Part shown: positions 46,317-59,076 of the stretch, piece by piece | How positions within the stretch are numbered: position 1 is the stretch's first letter | How the letters are laid out: each line of letters begins with the position of its first letter | Assembly (NCBI RefSeq): GCF_964340395.1 | Contig: NC_135553.1 | Span: 17,474,501-17,535,000, forward strand | Source of the DNA: Glandiceps talaboti | Taxonomy: Eukaryota; Hemichordata; Enteropneusta; Spengelidae | DNA length: 60,500 nt | Direction: 5' to 3' | Program-made: the position numbers and the translations under genes | The notes under the pieces: model-generated | Told to the model about the DNA's origin: nothing | Seen by the model: the letters and a program-made list of their open reading frames with translations, nothing else | Databases searched by the model: none

Positions 46317-49300
46317 CCAGTCTATACCTTAAATAGACTTGTTAGATTGAAAGTGAAATAGAGGGAGAAATCCTTACAGTCTTTGTAAATTGATACATTT
46401 AAGAGTTTATATTTTTGTCATGTTCTCTTCAATTGTCTGTTTCCTTTTCCTTTGTATAATGATAGGCAGTGGTCCTATTCGTGTTGAATAAATTTGCTAA
46501 TTAAATCAACGACCAAGTCTATGCATATTTGTATTTCGGGGTTTCCCTTCTCACGTATGATCATTCACCAAACTGCATTTAGTGAGTGACGTTTGCATGT
46601 TATGACATACAGGTATAATACCACAATTATGCACTACATGAAATGCTAATTTCAGAACAATTTGATATCATTCGTTGTAGGAACTGATTTGGTTACCTAC
46701 CGAACTACCAAAAGGTGTGTCGATGTTAGTGTCCAGTCTAACTAGTGATACTAGTAAAACAAAGGTATTGATTGAAGAACGTCACTGGGATACATTGGTT
46801 GTAGGACCACTTAAGATGGAGGACAGAAAAATTATGATTAAGGTATGGTCTGTAATTGTTGTCGTTAATTTTTCTTTATTTTTTCGAAAAATACATGTAA
46901 GTTGGTTCAGAAAGAAATATATCGATGAAACAGCTGATCTTAAAAATCCCAAATAATTATAGAATCTACCAACAAATGTAAAGTCACGGTTTAAAACAAT
47001 ATACGTAGTGTTGTTGAGACTTAACACAGATATTGACTCTTTGTTTAGTCATGGTCAACGTATAGTTATTTTTCCTTTTCAGGAACTACTTGCTCTGCGT
47101 GGAAAAGAGTTGACACCTTCCAGTATAGAAATGATTGTGAGTAAGGAACAGACGGCAAACGCCCTCTATCTGAAGACTTTTATCCAGGTAAATCTATGAT
47201 ACGCATACCATGAAACCAACACTTTCTGTCTCAAACAATTACTTTTCCTACCTGTAGATTGTATGTACAATAAATATATGCGATAGACTGTAGTGTTATG
47301 CTCTGATCATTACTTTCTGTAAAAAGACCCATGTAACTTTATTATAAGATATATCGTGGTGGTGATATCTGAGATTGCTATGGTTTGATTATTAGATTAC
47401 CGTAAAGATAATCAATAGGTGATAAAATAGATATGTCAATTTCCAATATTTTACTGATTGAAATCATCATCCTCAGGAGCTGTGTAATTTTGGAGATTTC
47501 TGGCGACTTGAAGACCACATCCAATTCCTTATGGGAGCCAACAGGTAATTGTTTTCTTTATATTTCTTGTAACCCTGATGTCTTCCACAAATGTGTGAAT
47601 CTAATCTTTGACATAGACAGCAGTTTGAGCATTTAAATGACATCTGTCACAAAAGTGTACTCATTCTTCGATGACTATATCAAGATTCGTATTTGAAAGA
47701 CTCGGTTCCAAACAAAAGAATGGTCCTTTTTCTTATGACTTCACCGATGAGATAACACTAATGCAAGAACTTGGGATTGAAATCCTGGCCTTTAGTTAGA
47801 CTCGTGACGTACGATCAATGATACATGCGTACTGAACGTTCATGTACTTCAGGTCAATGAACTTTCGACGGATCTTCCATTAGTGAGAATCTCAAAAGTA
47901 TACCATGCAGGAAAGAAAATTTTGGAAATTTGTTTCCACCCCATATTCCATCAAAGAATACAGAATCCCCAAATGTTGCTTAATTATTATATCATTTGTT
48001 ATGTCTTAAACAGTACCAAAGAACTGTTTGCAAAGATATTGCATGGACTTGAAACTGATTTCAACTCAGCCGACTCCAAGGAGAACATAATATCTAAGGT
48101 AAAGTGGATATCTAACCAATTCTGTCTTGTCATAGCTAACACAATGGATATACTAGGCCAAAAGAATAGATTTTACCACAATTCTCCTCGGAGACGAATT
48201 AAAGGCATTTTGCACTATTAATTTTGTATTATTTTTTCAGATAATGTGCAGCATTCTAGTATCAAGACGCGGAGTATCGGATCAAGAAATTAAAGAAATC
48301 GCCAATATATCTGATCACGTGTGGTCAGCAATTTTTTTCTTGATGGAAGATTTCTTTATAGATAGGGCTGGACTGTATGAGTAAGTCAACTGCATTGTAC
48401 ATACAACGTGTAACAGATAACTAAAGCGTTTCAGCTACTTGCCCCATTCACTAAGAACGTTCGGATAAGGTGTAAAACAAAACTGTTGAATTATCAGCCC
48501 AGTAGTGGTCACTCTAAATGTACTCAAATTTGTAAACAATGTCACCCAGCAGACGAAACCCAACTGTATCACAAACAGAATGTTGACAAGTTTGATTGAC
48601 AATTCATTCACTGTTTGAGACCAGCTAGGGTCTACCCTTCTCAATGAGTAAACATTGTATACGGATAGATTACATTTAGAGCTACCACTACTGAGCTGAT
48701 AATTAAAGCAATCAATATATTGTTATTTTACTCCTGATATGAACGTTGTAAGTGAATGGGGCAAGAAGCTGAAATAGTTATCTGTTACGTGTTGTACTTA
48801 ATTTCCATAGTAGATGATCAGTGATGATACTATGTTGCACTGACCGATGCAGCGATGTACACAGTTTAATCACTGCCGGAGACTTCTTGAAAAATCCCGC
48901 TCAGGTGACAGGTATTAAACTAGTCGAAGATTCAAGCCGCTTTTGTACACAGTAATTATTTAAAAGTATTTCGCTATATACGTCATGCATTTGTTATCTT
49001 ACATTATTTGTCGTCAGGAGTGTATTCCCCAAAATAACATTACATTTTACTCCATTTTATTTCACTCAGTTTTGCGTATGACGAACTATCAGTTGCCGTC
49101 AGAGAAAGATACTGTAAAGATGAAAACACTTTTAAAAAGAAGGTTGCCATGGCTGCAAGTTTCTTTGAGAAGAAACTAAATGTAAGTTATCTATGTAAGG
49201 AAGTCCGACGTGAAATACAAACCGACAGACAGACAGACAGGCAGGCAGACAGACAGACAGACCGACAGACAGACAGGCAGGCAGGCAGAGAGAGAGACAA

Positions 49301-49453
49301 ACAGAGAGACAGACAGAGAGACAGAGAGACAGACAGACAGAGAGACAGAGAGACAGAGAGACGGGCGGGCGGGCGGAGTGGGAGAGAGAGACAGACAGAG
49401 AAGCGACAAAGACAGACAGACAGACAGACAGACAGACAGGCAGACAAATAGGC

Positions 49454-49490
<37 letters not shown>

Positions 49491-50961
49491 TGTACAGAAT
49501 AATAAAAGTTGTATATTCAAATACAAATCTTTATAAAAATATATTTCCTTAAGTTAACGTAAATATATTTGCATATTGTGTATCTGCATGCAAACAGTGG
49601 TCGTCTATTAGTAATAGTATTTGACAGGTGTCACAGCAAATACTTTAATTACGTAATGTTACAGAAACACACTACTGTAACAGTGCATTTCACTACCAGT
49701 TAATGAGTCTCGCGAAAATATCGCCATCTTAGACATATATATCAGTGAAGTCGTTAGCAAAGTCCGGCAACGTTCTGCTTCTGCCCTACAGGATACATCG
49801 GTGCTAAGGAGTCTATAATATTCTCCGTCAAAACTACAGATTGGGCAAACCATGTCTTCCTTCCTTTTTTCCTTTCTTAAAATCAAATCAGCGGTTAGAA
49901 TTTTTTTTCAGAAATTTCTTAAAACTGACATCGAAGTTTTCATATTATTGCCAAGTTGAATAAATGTTAACAAATGAATGTCTTCATTCTATAAACGCAT
50001 GCTGACATTTTCTGTACTCCCCTCCCCAGAGGAAAGCTGGCAACACGTAGATTCACGTAGCCTCTGGAGTCAACACACAAATTTTTTTTCCCTTTGATCC
50101 ACCTCATCTGTTAGGTTACAAGATAACGTATTAACCATTCTATGCTGACATACATATTGGAGAATCGTTTTAAATTTTTATATGTTTTAAACAAATATTC
50201 ACCTCATTTTTCTTTCAGACATTAGGACCACGATACGACAATGAAACTAATACTCTTCAAAGAATTGCTATAGAGCTACCATGGCATCTTAAAAAGTTGG
50301 AAGAATATGAGCGACTGAGAGAAGTTTTGGGCCATCTCGCAGTTTTCCTTTTTCTTTATCAATCGTAAGCTATATAGACACAGTTCTGCCCCCGTATCCT
50401 TTAATATGGAAAAGTGTTGTAATTGTCGTAAAACGCAGTTACCGTAAACAGGTGTGAATTTGTGCAAACGTATAATAGTTTTTACTACTCCATAACTACT
50501 GACTTGCCGCATGAGCCAAACATCAATTATATCATTGTCGTTAAAGTTATTGTAACTAAAATGAGGTCAAGAAAGAGTGAAAAGAGAGACAGTATCATCC
50601 CATCACCCATTCTACTACCTCCGTCTTTATTTGTCTTCCAAATATCTGTGTCTGTTTGTTTGCAGAACCAGTTGTACATACGACATGTATGGCTATTGGA
50701 ACGCCATGGAAGCATCGGGTAGTCAAATAGCATCGTTGTATACGAGATCAATAGACAATCAGGTAGCTCTGATGTATACTGAAGGACTTGAAAGATATAA
50801 AGAGTCACTTTCACCTGCTAGGAAGGTAAGTCAATTTTGTAACCATTCCTATATGTTATCATATGACTGAAATTGAAAGAAATATGAACAACGTAAACAC
50901 TCCTGCAAATACCACGAGTATATAGTCTAAAATCTTGGGTCATTGGGTTCTGTTAGTGAAC

Positions 50962-51055
<94 letters not shown>

Positions 51056-54000
51056 CATACATACATACATATATGAAAAGATACTGTTCTCATCAGAGCG
51101 TCTTTTTTCTTCTTTCGCTCTAATTTTATAATTTTTTAAATTCATTTTTGAATTAATTAATTAATTAAATAATTAATTTATTAATTTTGTGGTCGTTAGT
51201 GACACGTGCAATGTAAGCAGTACACCTGGGAAACCTCAGCCTAGTCGAAATGTTTCAAACAAAGTCATTTACACATCCATGATAATAAGCTACGGAAAAT
51301 CTTCCTTACGGAAAGATATTGTAGACCCTTTCCTGTCATTTGGTAAGGAAAAATGACAACACATCAATCGTTCTAGATTCGTTCAGTGGAAGCAGAATTC
51401 AGGGAAACATATTAGTCACAGGTTTTTTAACAATTTTGCAAATTAGGTGAGTCGATACAACAATGTATTTTCTCTACTCCAGACGTTTTGTATCATATTT
51501 GGTTTTTGAAGGAATTATTAAGAAACAAATCAGGGTGCTTCGTTTGAATCATGCGTTTTTTTTCCCTATTTTTCCCATAGCTCATATACGTGGTGTACAG
51601 TGTAGCAGATTTTCTGACTTGTTTTGGGCATCCTAGGCATTCCGAACCATTCCTAAAGCGAGCTCTGAAGTTACAGGTATGATATGCGCACATGAATCAG
51701 TACACCCAGTTGTGCACGTTTAGTTTTTAACAAGCATCGTCCGTAGTCTGATGTTTGGAGAAGTGAGGGTTTGATGATTTTCCAAAAAACACAGCCCGAA
51801 CTTTACTGGTAAAGCTCAATGTGCTGGTACATCGTTTGGAAAATAAATCATCATAACCGATGCATTTCAATTAGGAGCTTAGTAATTGTGAATTGTATCG
51901 TATCATTATAGGGCATACTCATACACTACGGGGAATTCATTCTGTCTACAGTGTCGACAATGTCTTCTCTACACTTTTTGATAGTTATAAGCACGGAGAC
52001 GTTTATAACAATGGCATGTAGGAGACAGTGTTGCTCTGATCCTGAAATTTTATATTCTTGCACTATCAGCAATATCCTTTATTTACTACACTTTACAAAA
52101 TATTGGACTTCACTTTTGAAATTTACACTCGATTCATTCATCTATACATATTATACCTAATAAAGTCGACGTCGCTATATTTGATCTTTCTTGTCAATTT
52201 CTTAGCTTTAGCACATATCGTGCTTCATTTCGAACTACTAGTATTGTTTATACCTTTACTCCTACCGTCCATGACAGAATGTGAGCGTTTGAAGAGTTTG
52301 TTTTACATATCTCTCATACTTTCATCTTATATATTATCTTACGTTAGTATGAACACAAAAACTATACGGGATAAATAGTTGATGAGAATCAAAGACTTGA
52401 CTAATTAACTGTACACTTTTATTGTCATTATACCATGCACGAGACAGGTTCAACAAAAAAATACGGACTATATACTCTGGTCGTACTACGTCACGACAAC
52501 GCGTGTCTACGTCACTGGTTCCGCTGTGTTCGTAATATGAGTAAAAACGTTCAAAATTGTTATTACTTTGATATTACTGGCGCTGGTATAATTATGTCAT
52601 TCTCCAATATTTTTCTTCGTTGAGCCGGAAACTACTCGTGACCTAAAGGTTGTTACTATGTGTCGTTAGTCGAGAAGTGACAAAGGCCCGGTAAGAAAGA
52701 AAAATATTGGGGAATAACACCCAATTATCTAAATATTTTACAGAAATATGCATACAAGAAAGAAGAAATCTATAATGATTATTCCAAAGCAGATAGATAC
52801 ATTAATCTAATTAATGATTTGGCTTGTCTATACTGTGAGCTTGAACGTTTTGGAGAAAGTGAGGAATTACACAAGGAAAACTTAGAGGTGAAGGAGAAGT
52901 GAGTATTGCTATATTTATTCCTTTACCTCTTCAGTATTAATTACTAATCGCTCCCCTTGAAGTCAGACAATACAAAGCTTTATGTGTTACATGCAATACG
53001 CCCTACGGTTACAAAATACCTTTATAGAACAATACCTTTCAGTTGAAATTTCCCAATCATAGAGTTCCTTTGAACTTATCAGAGTCAACTGCTACCCCAT
53101 AAAGACGTTGACGTGACATACCTTCAGAAGCAAAAAATGTGTCAATGCAATTCGATTCAGGCAATGTTGTGGTACCATAGAATTGACGAAGTAGCCAATC
53201 AGCTTACCCTTTTGGATGAGAGCTACCATACTTAATAACAGCTTTGTTTTTTATACTGTGACTAAACGAGGAGAACAAAAGTGACGTGATCTAATTTTAG
53301 AATGGAAACCCCTGGATTATTCACGGTGCTCCCTGTCCTGAACTTTCCTATTCATCGGTCAAGTTCAGGTTGGCAGTAGAATGTGGTTTTATAATCCCTG
53401 TGTATTATTTGAGTCTGTTCATTCTATTGGCATGATTCGTGGTCTAAATATTGACACTCAGTACGGAGTAGACTGATACGGGTTGAAACTGAGAAATGAG
53501 TATAAAGAAGATAGTGTCATCGTTAACATTTATTCACACCATAGACACACTGAAATGTTCACCCAAGGATCTATGTCCTCATCAATGATATCATTAAAAA
53601 AATGATTTACCTTCTAGGTTATTAGAGACATTGCCAAAGAAGTTTACCAAATCAGATATTGCTGTCACGTTCAATGGATTGGCCTTGCTGAATCAAGGCC
53701 AGAGGAAATACGATAAGGTGTGTGCATTTTTATTTGCTCGTTTCAAGTTACCGTTCATCGGTTCTGTTTGATGCAACCATGCAGACACAAACTGCATATT
53801 CTACATTGAGATAGCAAGATAGCCACTTAAACGTAAAGCAACTAGAGTCAGACACACAGGCGCCAATATTTGAAGCCTACATTTGATGGGAGTATCTGAA
53901 AAGGGAGCACGTTATTTCATTTCATTTACACAAAATGTGGCAAGAAACATGTTACTATCTTATTCTTAAAGTGTAGCATTTGCAGTTTCTTATTGGTTTC

Positions 54001-55592
54001 TGCGTAGTGGTGTCAAACAGCGCCATCAACGGTAACTTGAAACGGGCTGTATTTGCCTTTCTCGTGTATGTCTTGGCAGTTTTAACCGTATCTCATTACA
54101 AAACTAGTGCCCAAATAGTTCCCAAAATTCATCATATAGATGCATTACCAAAAAATTCAAACAGTATACTAGTGTATACACCACACCGACAGGTAAATTG
54201 TTAAAACTTGTAATATGTACTATTATATATATAGAATTGTAAAACAAAATCTCTATCATTTTCTCAATGTTACAGGCTATGGATTATTACAAGCAAAGTC
54301 TGGAAATGCATAAAGCAACTCTTCATGAAAACCATAGTTACATCGGAACTTCAAATAATAACATTGGAACATGTCTATTGAACCAAAAGAAGTATCGTGA
54401 GGCGATTGAATATTTCAATATAGCACTTGAGGTGAGTCTGTTTACTAAGCTAAACCAGTAATACTAGTAATAATTATTTTTAAATGACTGGGAATAAATT
54501 TGTTTGGATATTAGTCAGAGTCCCAAAACCTCGATTATTGCCCAAACCCTGAACAACCGTCCTCCCGATGTTTTTTTGGGCTGATTCCTGACCCATGAGA
54601 CCATTACGAATCGGACTGATGTAGTCCTTGCACCCTCGAGGAATTGTTTATCGTGCGTGCCTACCTATCTATAACTACCTGCCTATACCTGCCCATAACC
54701 TGCTATAGCTACTGGTATTTGCCGACCTACTATCTACGTAAATCCATCCATCCATCCATCCATCCATCCATCCATCCATCCACACACACACACAAACACA
54801 CACACACATACATAAATGCATACATACATACATACATACATACATACATACATACATACATACATACATACATACATACACACACATACATAAATGCATA
54901 CATACATACATACATACATACATACATACATACATACTCTATGATATTTGACATTCTTTCTTACAACAGGTATATGAAATATGTTACTTTGGGAGTTTTA
55001 ATACCAATTACACTGGCTGTCTCAACAATCTTGCTGTCTGCTACAGAAATTTGAAAGAGTTGGACAAGGCTGCCCCATTATATGAAAGGTATGGCCTGTT
55101 TATATTATTTGACCAAGGACATGTCGCCCAAAAGGTTTTGAAATACGTGTTTGTTCCTTACTCATGTGTCTTCTTGTATGTTACTAGGGGTACAAGCTAG
55201 ACTAGCTTTGATATTTCTTGTTCCATTTTGTCATGTATGGACTGTACGGTATTTGTTGTTATGGCTCTTTTTTGAAATCATAATGACGTTATCATCATTA
55301 TTGTCATTGTACGTGTATGAGTTCATGTATAGTACTTTGGTTCTTTGTCATATGGTCATCAAGCTGAATTCTATCATATTGATTCAACACCCGTCTCCCT
55401 ACTAACAGGTCTTACGAGGCGACCGTTAAGGCACTAGGTGAAAGACATCATGACACAGCGACCAAACTCATGAATTACGGTGTTTTCCTTCAACACCAAA
55501 AGAAGTATGATGAAGCTTTAGAAAAATACAAAAAAGCACATAGCATATATTTGGTAAGTATCAACTCTTTATCAGACCCTCTGCTTGTTTCA

Positions 55593-55672
<80 letters not shown>

Positions 55673-58600
55673 CCGGGTTAACTAATGTCATTTGTATGTT
55701 TTTGCATTTTCAGGAATGTTATGGGGAAGAGCATAAGCAGACTCTATTTGTAATGGAAAACATGGCTATTGCATACTCATTGGCAGGCAGAGAGGAAGAA
55801 GGCCATCCATACTTTAGTTTCGCAGGCATGTAACCATATGTTTATTTGATTCTGTGGAATCACAAACCACTCTGATTAGCTATCGCATTGTGTATTAGCG
55901 TGGGGTGGGGTAGGGTAGGGTGGGGGATGGGGATGTTGATGGGGAGAAAATATTTCAATCAAGAACTTTTTAGCAGCCCCTTCCCCACAGTGCTGTCACA
56001 TATTGTCATGGCTGTCCCAAAACATGAACTCTAGCTTAGTCCCCCCCCCCACCGAATACTGCACAGAGATGTTGATGTATCATTGTACAGCACCCCCAAC
56101 GTTGGAAATGTGTAATTGTTAGGTACATGAAAGTAAGAGTAAAAATCACATAATAGAGTTCTTCAAATAATAGCATCGGGCTTCGTAAGTAGAAATATCA
56201 TGTTGAACTCTAACCTATGGGACTTTATTTGAATATATATCACACTATCCTTGTTCGACTTCTAGGCGAAACCCTTCATAAACAGGGAAGATTTGAAACT
56301 ACTTTACCTGGTCTAAACCGTCGTATGTTAAAATTCTACATGGAGAAAGAACGAAATAAGGATGCGACGAAACTACTAGAACGAATGCTAGATGCTAGCT
56401 TTGCAGAATCTATACACTTCGTCGCACTTGATGAACTTGATTCGTATCTACCTGAAGACGAAAGACCTAAACGACGATATGAGCATACAGTTGAATATGC
56501 CGCATCCAGGTATACGTAGCAACAATAACAGTTTGTCATTTTGTTAGATTTCTTTTGAATCATAACTGTCTAAAAGTAATCTTACAGTGTATACATGCCT
56601 TCAAGAGTTCAGTTTGTCCATATATTGAAATTACTGCCCCTTGGAATGTAACCAGGACTCCCTGTACATGCGTATGTTACGAACGTTCATCCGTCCATCC
56701 ATCCATCCATCCATCCATCCATCCATCCATTTCTCCATCTCTCCCTGTCCCTCCCCCATCCCTCCCTCCTCCCTCCCTCCATTTTTATAGCATGTGATTT
56801 GGTGATTATTTTAAATGTCACTTTCTAAAAATTACATCTTGTTGAGAGCATTCAAACCTTTAAACACCGATACCCTACACTATCTGCAATACCTTTGAAA
56901 GAAATGTAACTGGCATTTTCCGTATTGATTTCACCAACAAATAGTTTCACTCTTTTAGATTCCCAAAAGACGACGACATTCTGGAGTGTTTGGCCGAAAG
57001 CACAGCTGTAAGAAAACAGACCCAGAGAATGATTGATATTCTTAAAATTGGGAAATACGAATCTGAATCATACAACTTTGTCTACAAAGAGTATTCAGCG
57101 AACGACATGAAGAGAGAGGGAATGAAATTCCTCACCATAGCAACAGAAATATTTCCAGAGGAATGGGTTAGTTGCTCTCAATTAATATCTAGGCAGATGA
57201 TGATTTCCTTCCAAAGCATTCTCTCAAATATATATAAACCAGAGCTGTTGTTTCTTCCTCGACCCTGCGAAATAACTGGGCAGTGCGTCTTGGACGGTGT
57301 CGTAAAAGAGGCTGTGGTTTACGATGATTTTCCATCGAGTCTGATCTAATTATCCGTTTGAACTTTAAGATATGGATCGAGTGAAAGTATTTATAAATCT
57401 TTCCATAATCTGCTTCTGAATTGTGATGTTGTAGTGAATGGTAGCTTAACAAAGGGGTTAATAACATCCATATCAGTACTGCTCTCAGTAAGATACCAAA
57501 TTCACATTTTATTCTAACTTTCAGACTTGAGCAACGACTCAGTGTCTGGATTCACTTATATTTTGTATAAAATTATGCAATGTCCCATAGCAAAGGTACC
57601 CTACAAAGGTACAAGATAAATCTTAAGTGTTTTTTTCTGAAATCGCAAGTAATTGTAGATGATGATGTAAAAATCATGAAATGACTCTCCAGAACCCAAA
57701 GTTTATGACTTTACTTCCTGGATTGGGGTTCTCCTTTTAATACATAATGTAAAATATACATTTTTCACAGTGCATGCAGATAAATAAGTCACCTCTGTGC
57801 AATCAGTGTATGTAATAAACTGTGATGGGTTGGCGCAACCAGGTCTATCTGTCCTATAAACAGTAAACTATAATTAACAGAGTTTAATATACGTATTAAA
57901 TGGACAACATGAACCAATTTCACAAAACCTGCACTTGAGATTTGCACTTTTCGCATACAAATGCGAAAGTCCTGTTTAATATAGCTTTTGCGACTGCGCA
58001 GATGATTGTTCAGGATTGTCATTTGTTTTGTTTATGTTTGCCAAGTACTCGTTGCAGCTTGCGAATAAGTTGTTTATGTTTACGCATCAATTGCTCATTG
58101 GTCGAAAGCCTTGTGATCTCACTAACACCTGTGCGGTGTTGTCATGTTTTGCAAAAGTAACGGTGCATCTTTTGTAAAAAAAAAAAGCCAGTCAAAAATT
58201 ATACAATATCGAAAGGCCCCCTTCTTTTCAATGGCAAAGCTATCGCAGACTTTTTGCATGATTCGCTTGGTCAGACAATACTAATGATCACTAATGTAAT
58301 CTCAATGCAACATGGGGATTATTTTGCTACCTCTTTGCGAAAGAATTGCGCACAAATTGCGGCAGGTTGTACAGATCTTGTGAAAAATGGTACTGTACCT
58401 GAATGTCTTCAATTAACAAATTATATTTCAGAATCCACTGTGCTATCTTGCAAAGGCACACTCTGAACTGGCAGAATACGATGAGGCAATAGCTCTATTA
58501 AGGAAGGCCATAGAGTTACATCCAAATGACGCAGATATACTGGAATCCCTTGGTAAAGCACTGATAGCCAAGGGAGAAACTGAAGCAGGAAAGAAGGAGT

Positions 58601-59076
58601 TACAGATGGCGCTAGAAGTAGTGAAAGATGACAATGTGAAGGCTAACCAGGTAAGGAGGATTTCACAGTCAATAACAGATAATACATATATTATATCAAC
58701 ACTCGATAATATATCCTATAGTGTAGCTCCGATCCGCTATAGTTACTTCCCTAATTGTAACCATGTAATTGTTAACTTCATGTGATTAAAGGTTTTATCC
58801 TGTGTTTATAACATACATATGCACTGACAAAATAGAGTGTATTGCTGGGGCTATTGCTCCAATAGATGTGAGGCTTTCTTTACATGTCAAATGATGGAGA
58901 GATACGTTTGCCAATGGTTGTATTCTGTAAACAGCTACGTCATTGTTCCTCTTTAAGGCCTTCCAAGATATGTATTGATATCTAAGTTTTACCTCAGCCC
59001 ACTATAGATTTATTGGCCTGAGGTTTTACTTGGCATCTTGTTACAGATAGAAGAAACTTTGAAGACGCTGGAATAA
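41436..59076 (+). CDS. DUF4062 / P-loop ATPase / TPR protein, nephrocystin-3-like, 25 exons
   Basis: Exons: 41436-41762, 42418-42594, 43122-43265, 43823-44111, 44671-44778, 45843-46183, 46681-46842, 47083-47187, 47477-47544, 48014-48098, 48241-48380, 49070-49181, 50219-50364, 50666-50825, 51581-51676, 52744-52898, 53618-53717, 54276-54431, 54970-55088, 55409-55553, 55714-55825, 56266-56509, 56959-57166, 58432-58650, 59047-59076. They give about 1315 codons with all phases matching. One intron (55826-56265) must use a GC donor. The protein has an N-terminal DUF4062-type domain, a NACHT/STAND-like ATPase, a helical middle and C-terminal TPRs. This order is that of nephrocystin-3 and related TPR ATPases, which in vertebrates act at the ciliary base. 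The exact orthologue is uncertain. The ATG at 41436 starts exon 1, shortly before the conserved domain. AATAAA at about 59953 may end the transcript. Confidence 0.9.
42595..42952 (+). repeat. tandem array of copies of an exon end, with decoy 5' splice sites
   Basis: Directly after exon 2 of the TPR gene, the exon's last 40-odd bases plus its donor (AACAAGCCGGCCTG, TTTCTTCTTCAGAGAC, AAGGTATG) are repeated six more times at about 55-66 bp spacing, starting near 42609, 42675, 42730, 42791, 42850 and 42905. The copies read CCTTAGCAACAAACCAGC, and most end in AAGGTATG or AAGGTAGA. The copies resemble each other more than they resemble the exon. Confidence 0.92.
43823..46183 (+). CDS. TPR-ATPase exons 4-6: P-loop NTPase core
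   Basis: Exon 4 ends and exon 5 begins inside the P-loop [19 protein letters not shown] (phase-1 junction 44111/44671). Exon 5 then gives [14 protein letters not shown], the typical strand after a STAND P-loop. Exon 6 (45843-46183) has [12 protein letters not shown], a Lys/Glu/Asp/Ser-rich low-complexity insertion of about 50 residues, and the Walker B strand [11 protein letters not shown]. The acceptor of exon 6 is set by phase: only AG at 45841-45842 keeps the frame. Confidence 0.88.
44285..44505. repeat. G/C-tract element with imperfect inverted ends
   Basis: The left end is ATTTACGGCGGGGGG. The right end, reversed, gives TTTTTTACGATCGGGGGGG. Long G and C runs and GGGTGCCCCC-type blocks lie between. 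The TTTACGGC plus poly-G pattern recalls the ends of the 1.54-kb element at 31010. Borders are approximate. Confidence 0.5.
45212..45621. repeat. inverted-repeat element in a TPR-gene intron
   Basis: The ends are TTAGCCTGTCTCAAGCTGT and its exact inverse. The arms extend about 85 bp and include AGTTTCCCTATTGATCACAG and TGTAATCTTTCACTCCCTGA with their mirrors. The flanks could give a TA duplication. Non-coding. Confidence 0.85.
46245..46314. repeat. TCTG microsatellite
   Basis: About 17 TCTG units starting about 60 bp after the donor at 46184. Confidence 0.95.
46681..51676 (+). CDS. TPR-ATPase exons 7-15: post-P-loop helical region
   Basis: Exon 7 opens [20 protein letters not shown], the sensor-like strand that follows Walker B in nephrocystin-3-type ATPases. 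Exons 8-12 give helical, winged-helix-like sequence ([20 protein letters not shown], then FFLMEDFF and [13 protein letters not shown]). Exons 13-15 give [20 protein letters not shown] and [18 protein letters not shown]. Phases are consistent across all nine exons. No catalytic residue can be assigned here by eye. Confidence 0.85.
48403..48796. repeat. inverted-repeat element in a TPR-gene intron
   Basis: The left arm is TACAACGTGTAACAGATAAC, then TTTCAGCTACTTGCCCCATT, and on to CAGTAGTGGTCACTCTAAATG. The right arm mirrors this over about 115 bp with several mismatches and indels. It begins 22 bp after the exon end at 48380. Confidence 0.85.
49221..49490. repeat. CAGA/CAGG composite microsatellite
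   Basis: CAGA units mixed with GAGA, CAGG and a GGGCGGGC patch, starting about 40 bp after the exon end at 49181. The long frames here on both strands are repeat only. Confidence 0.95.
50965..51072. repeat. TA microsatellite with CATA tail
   Basis: About 43 TA units followed by five CATA units, inside a TPR-gene intron. Confidence 0.95.
52431..52728. repeat. family B dispersed repeat, copy 2
   Basis: This matches 12457-12788 in block order: TACCATGCAC, ATACGGACTATATACTCTGG, CACGACAACGCGTGTCTAC, AAAACGTTCAAAATTGTTA and TGGTATAATTATG. It ends in the same ATTCCCCAATATTTTTC-type inner foldback. It ends about 15 bp before the exon at 52744, so it abuts the 3' splice site. Confidence 0.85.
52744..58650 (+). 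CDS. TPR-ATPase exons 16-24: tetratricopeptide repeats
   Basis: Repeats of about 42 residues, of the kinesin-light-chain-like spacing, run through exons 16-21. Examples are [60 protein letters not shown] and [20 protein letters not shown]. Exons 22-23 are more diverged helical repeats. Exon 24 (58432-58650) holds canonical 34-residue TPRs ([20 protein letters not shown] and [20 protein letters not shown]). Such repeats bind partner proteins. The exon 21 to 22 join is through a GC-AG intron. Confidence 0.88.
54743..54937. repeat. CATC, CACA and CATA microsatellites
   Basis: A CATC run, a CA run and two CATA runs split by AAATG, within the intron before exon 54970. Confidence 0.95.
55596..55672. 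repeat. TCTG microsatellite
   Basis: About 19 TCTG units starting 42 bp after the exon end at 55553 and ending 41 bp before the next exon, so it fills half of a 160-bp intron. Confidence 0.95.
56692..56785. repeat. CATC repeat and CCCT-rich tract
   Basis: Ten CATC units followed by a pyrimidine-rich CCCTCC stretch in the intron between exons 22 and 23. Confidence 0.9.

Noticed and set aside
52058-52378. 106-codon hydrophobic frame in a TPR-gene intron
   Set aside because: Leu/Ile/Tyr/Phe-rich frames are expected from T-rich intronic DNA, and it joins no exon in phase.
55828-55830. GT donor at the end of the exon starting 55714
   Set aside because: Joining it to 56266 shifts the frame and meets a stop within a few codons; the GC donor at 55826 restores the TPR sequence.
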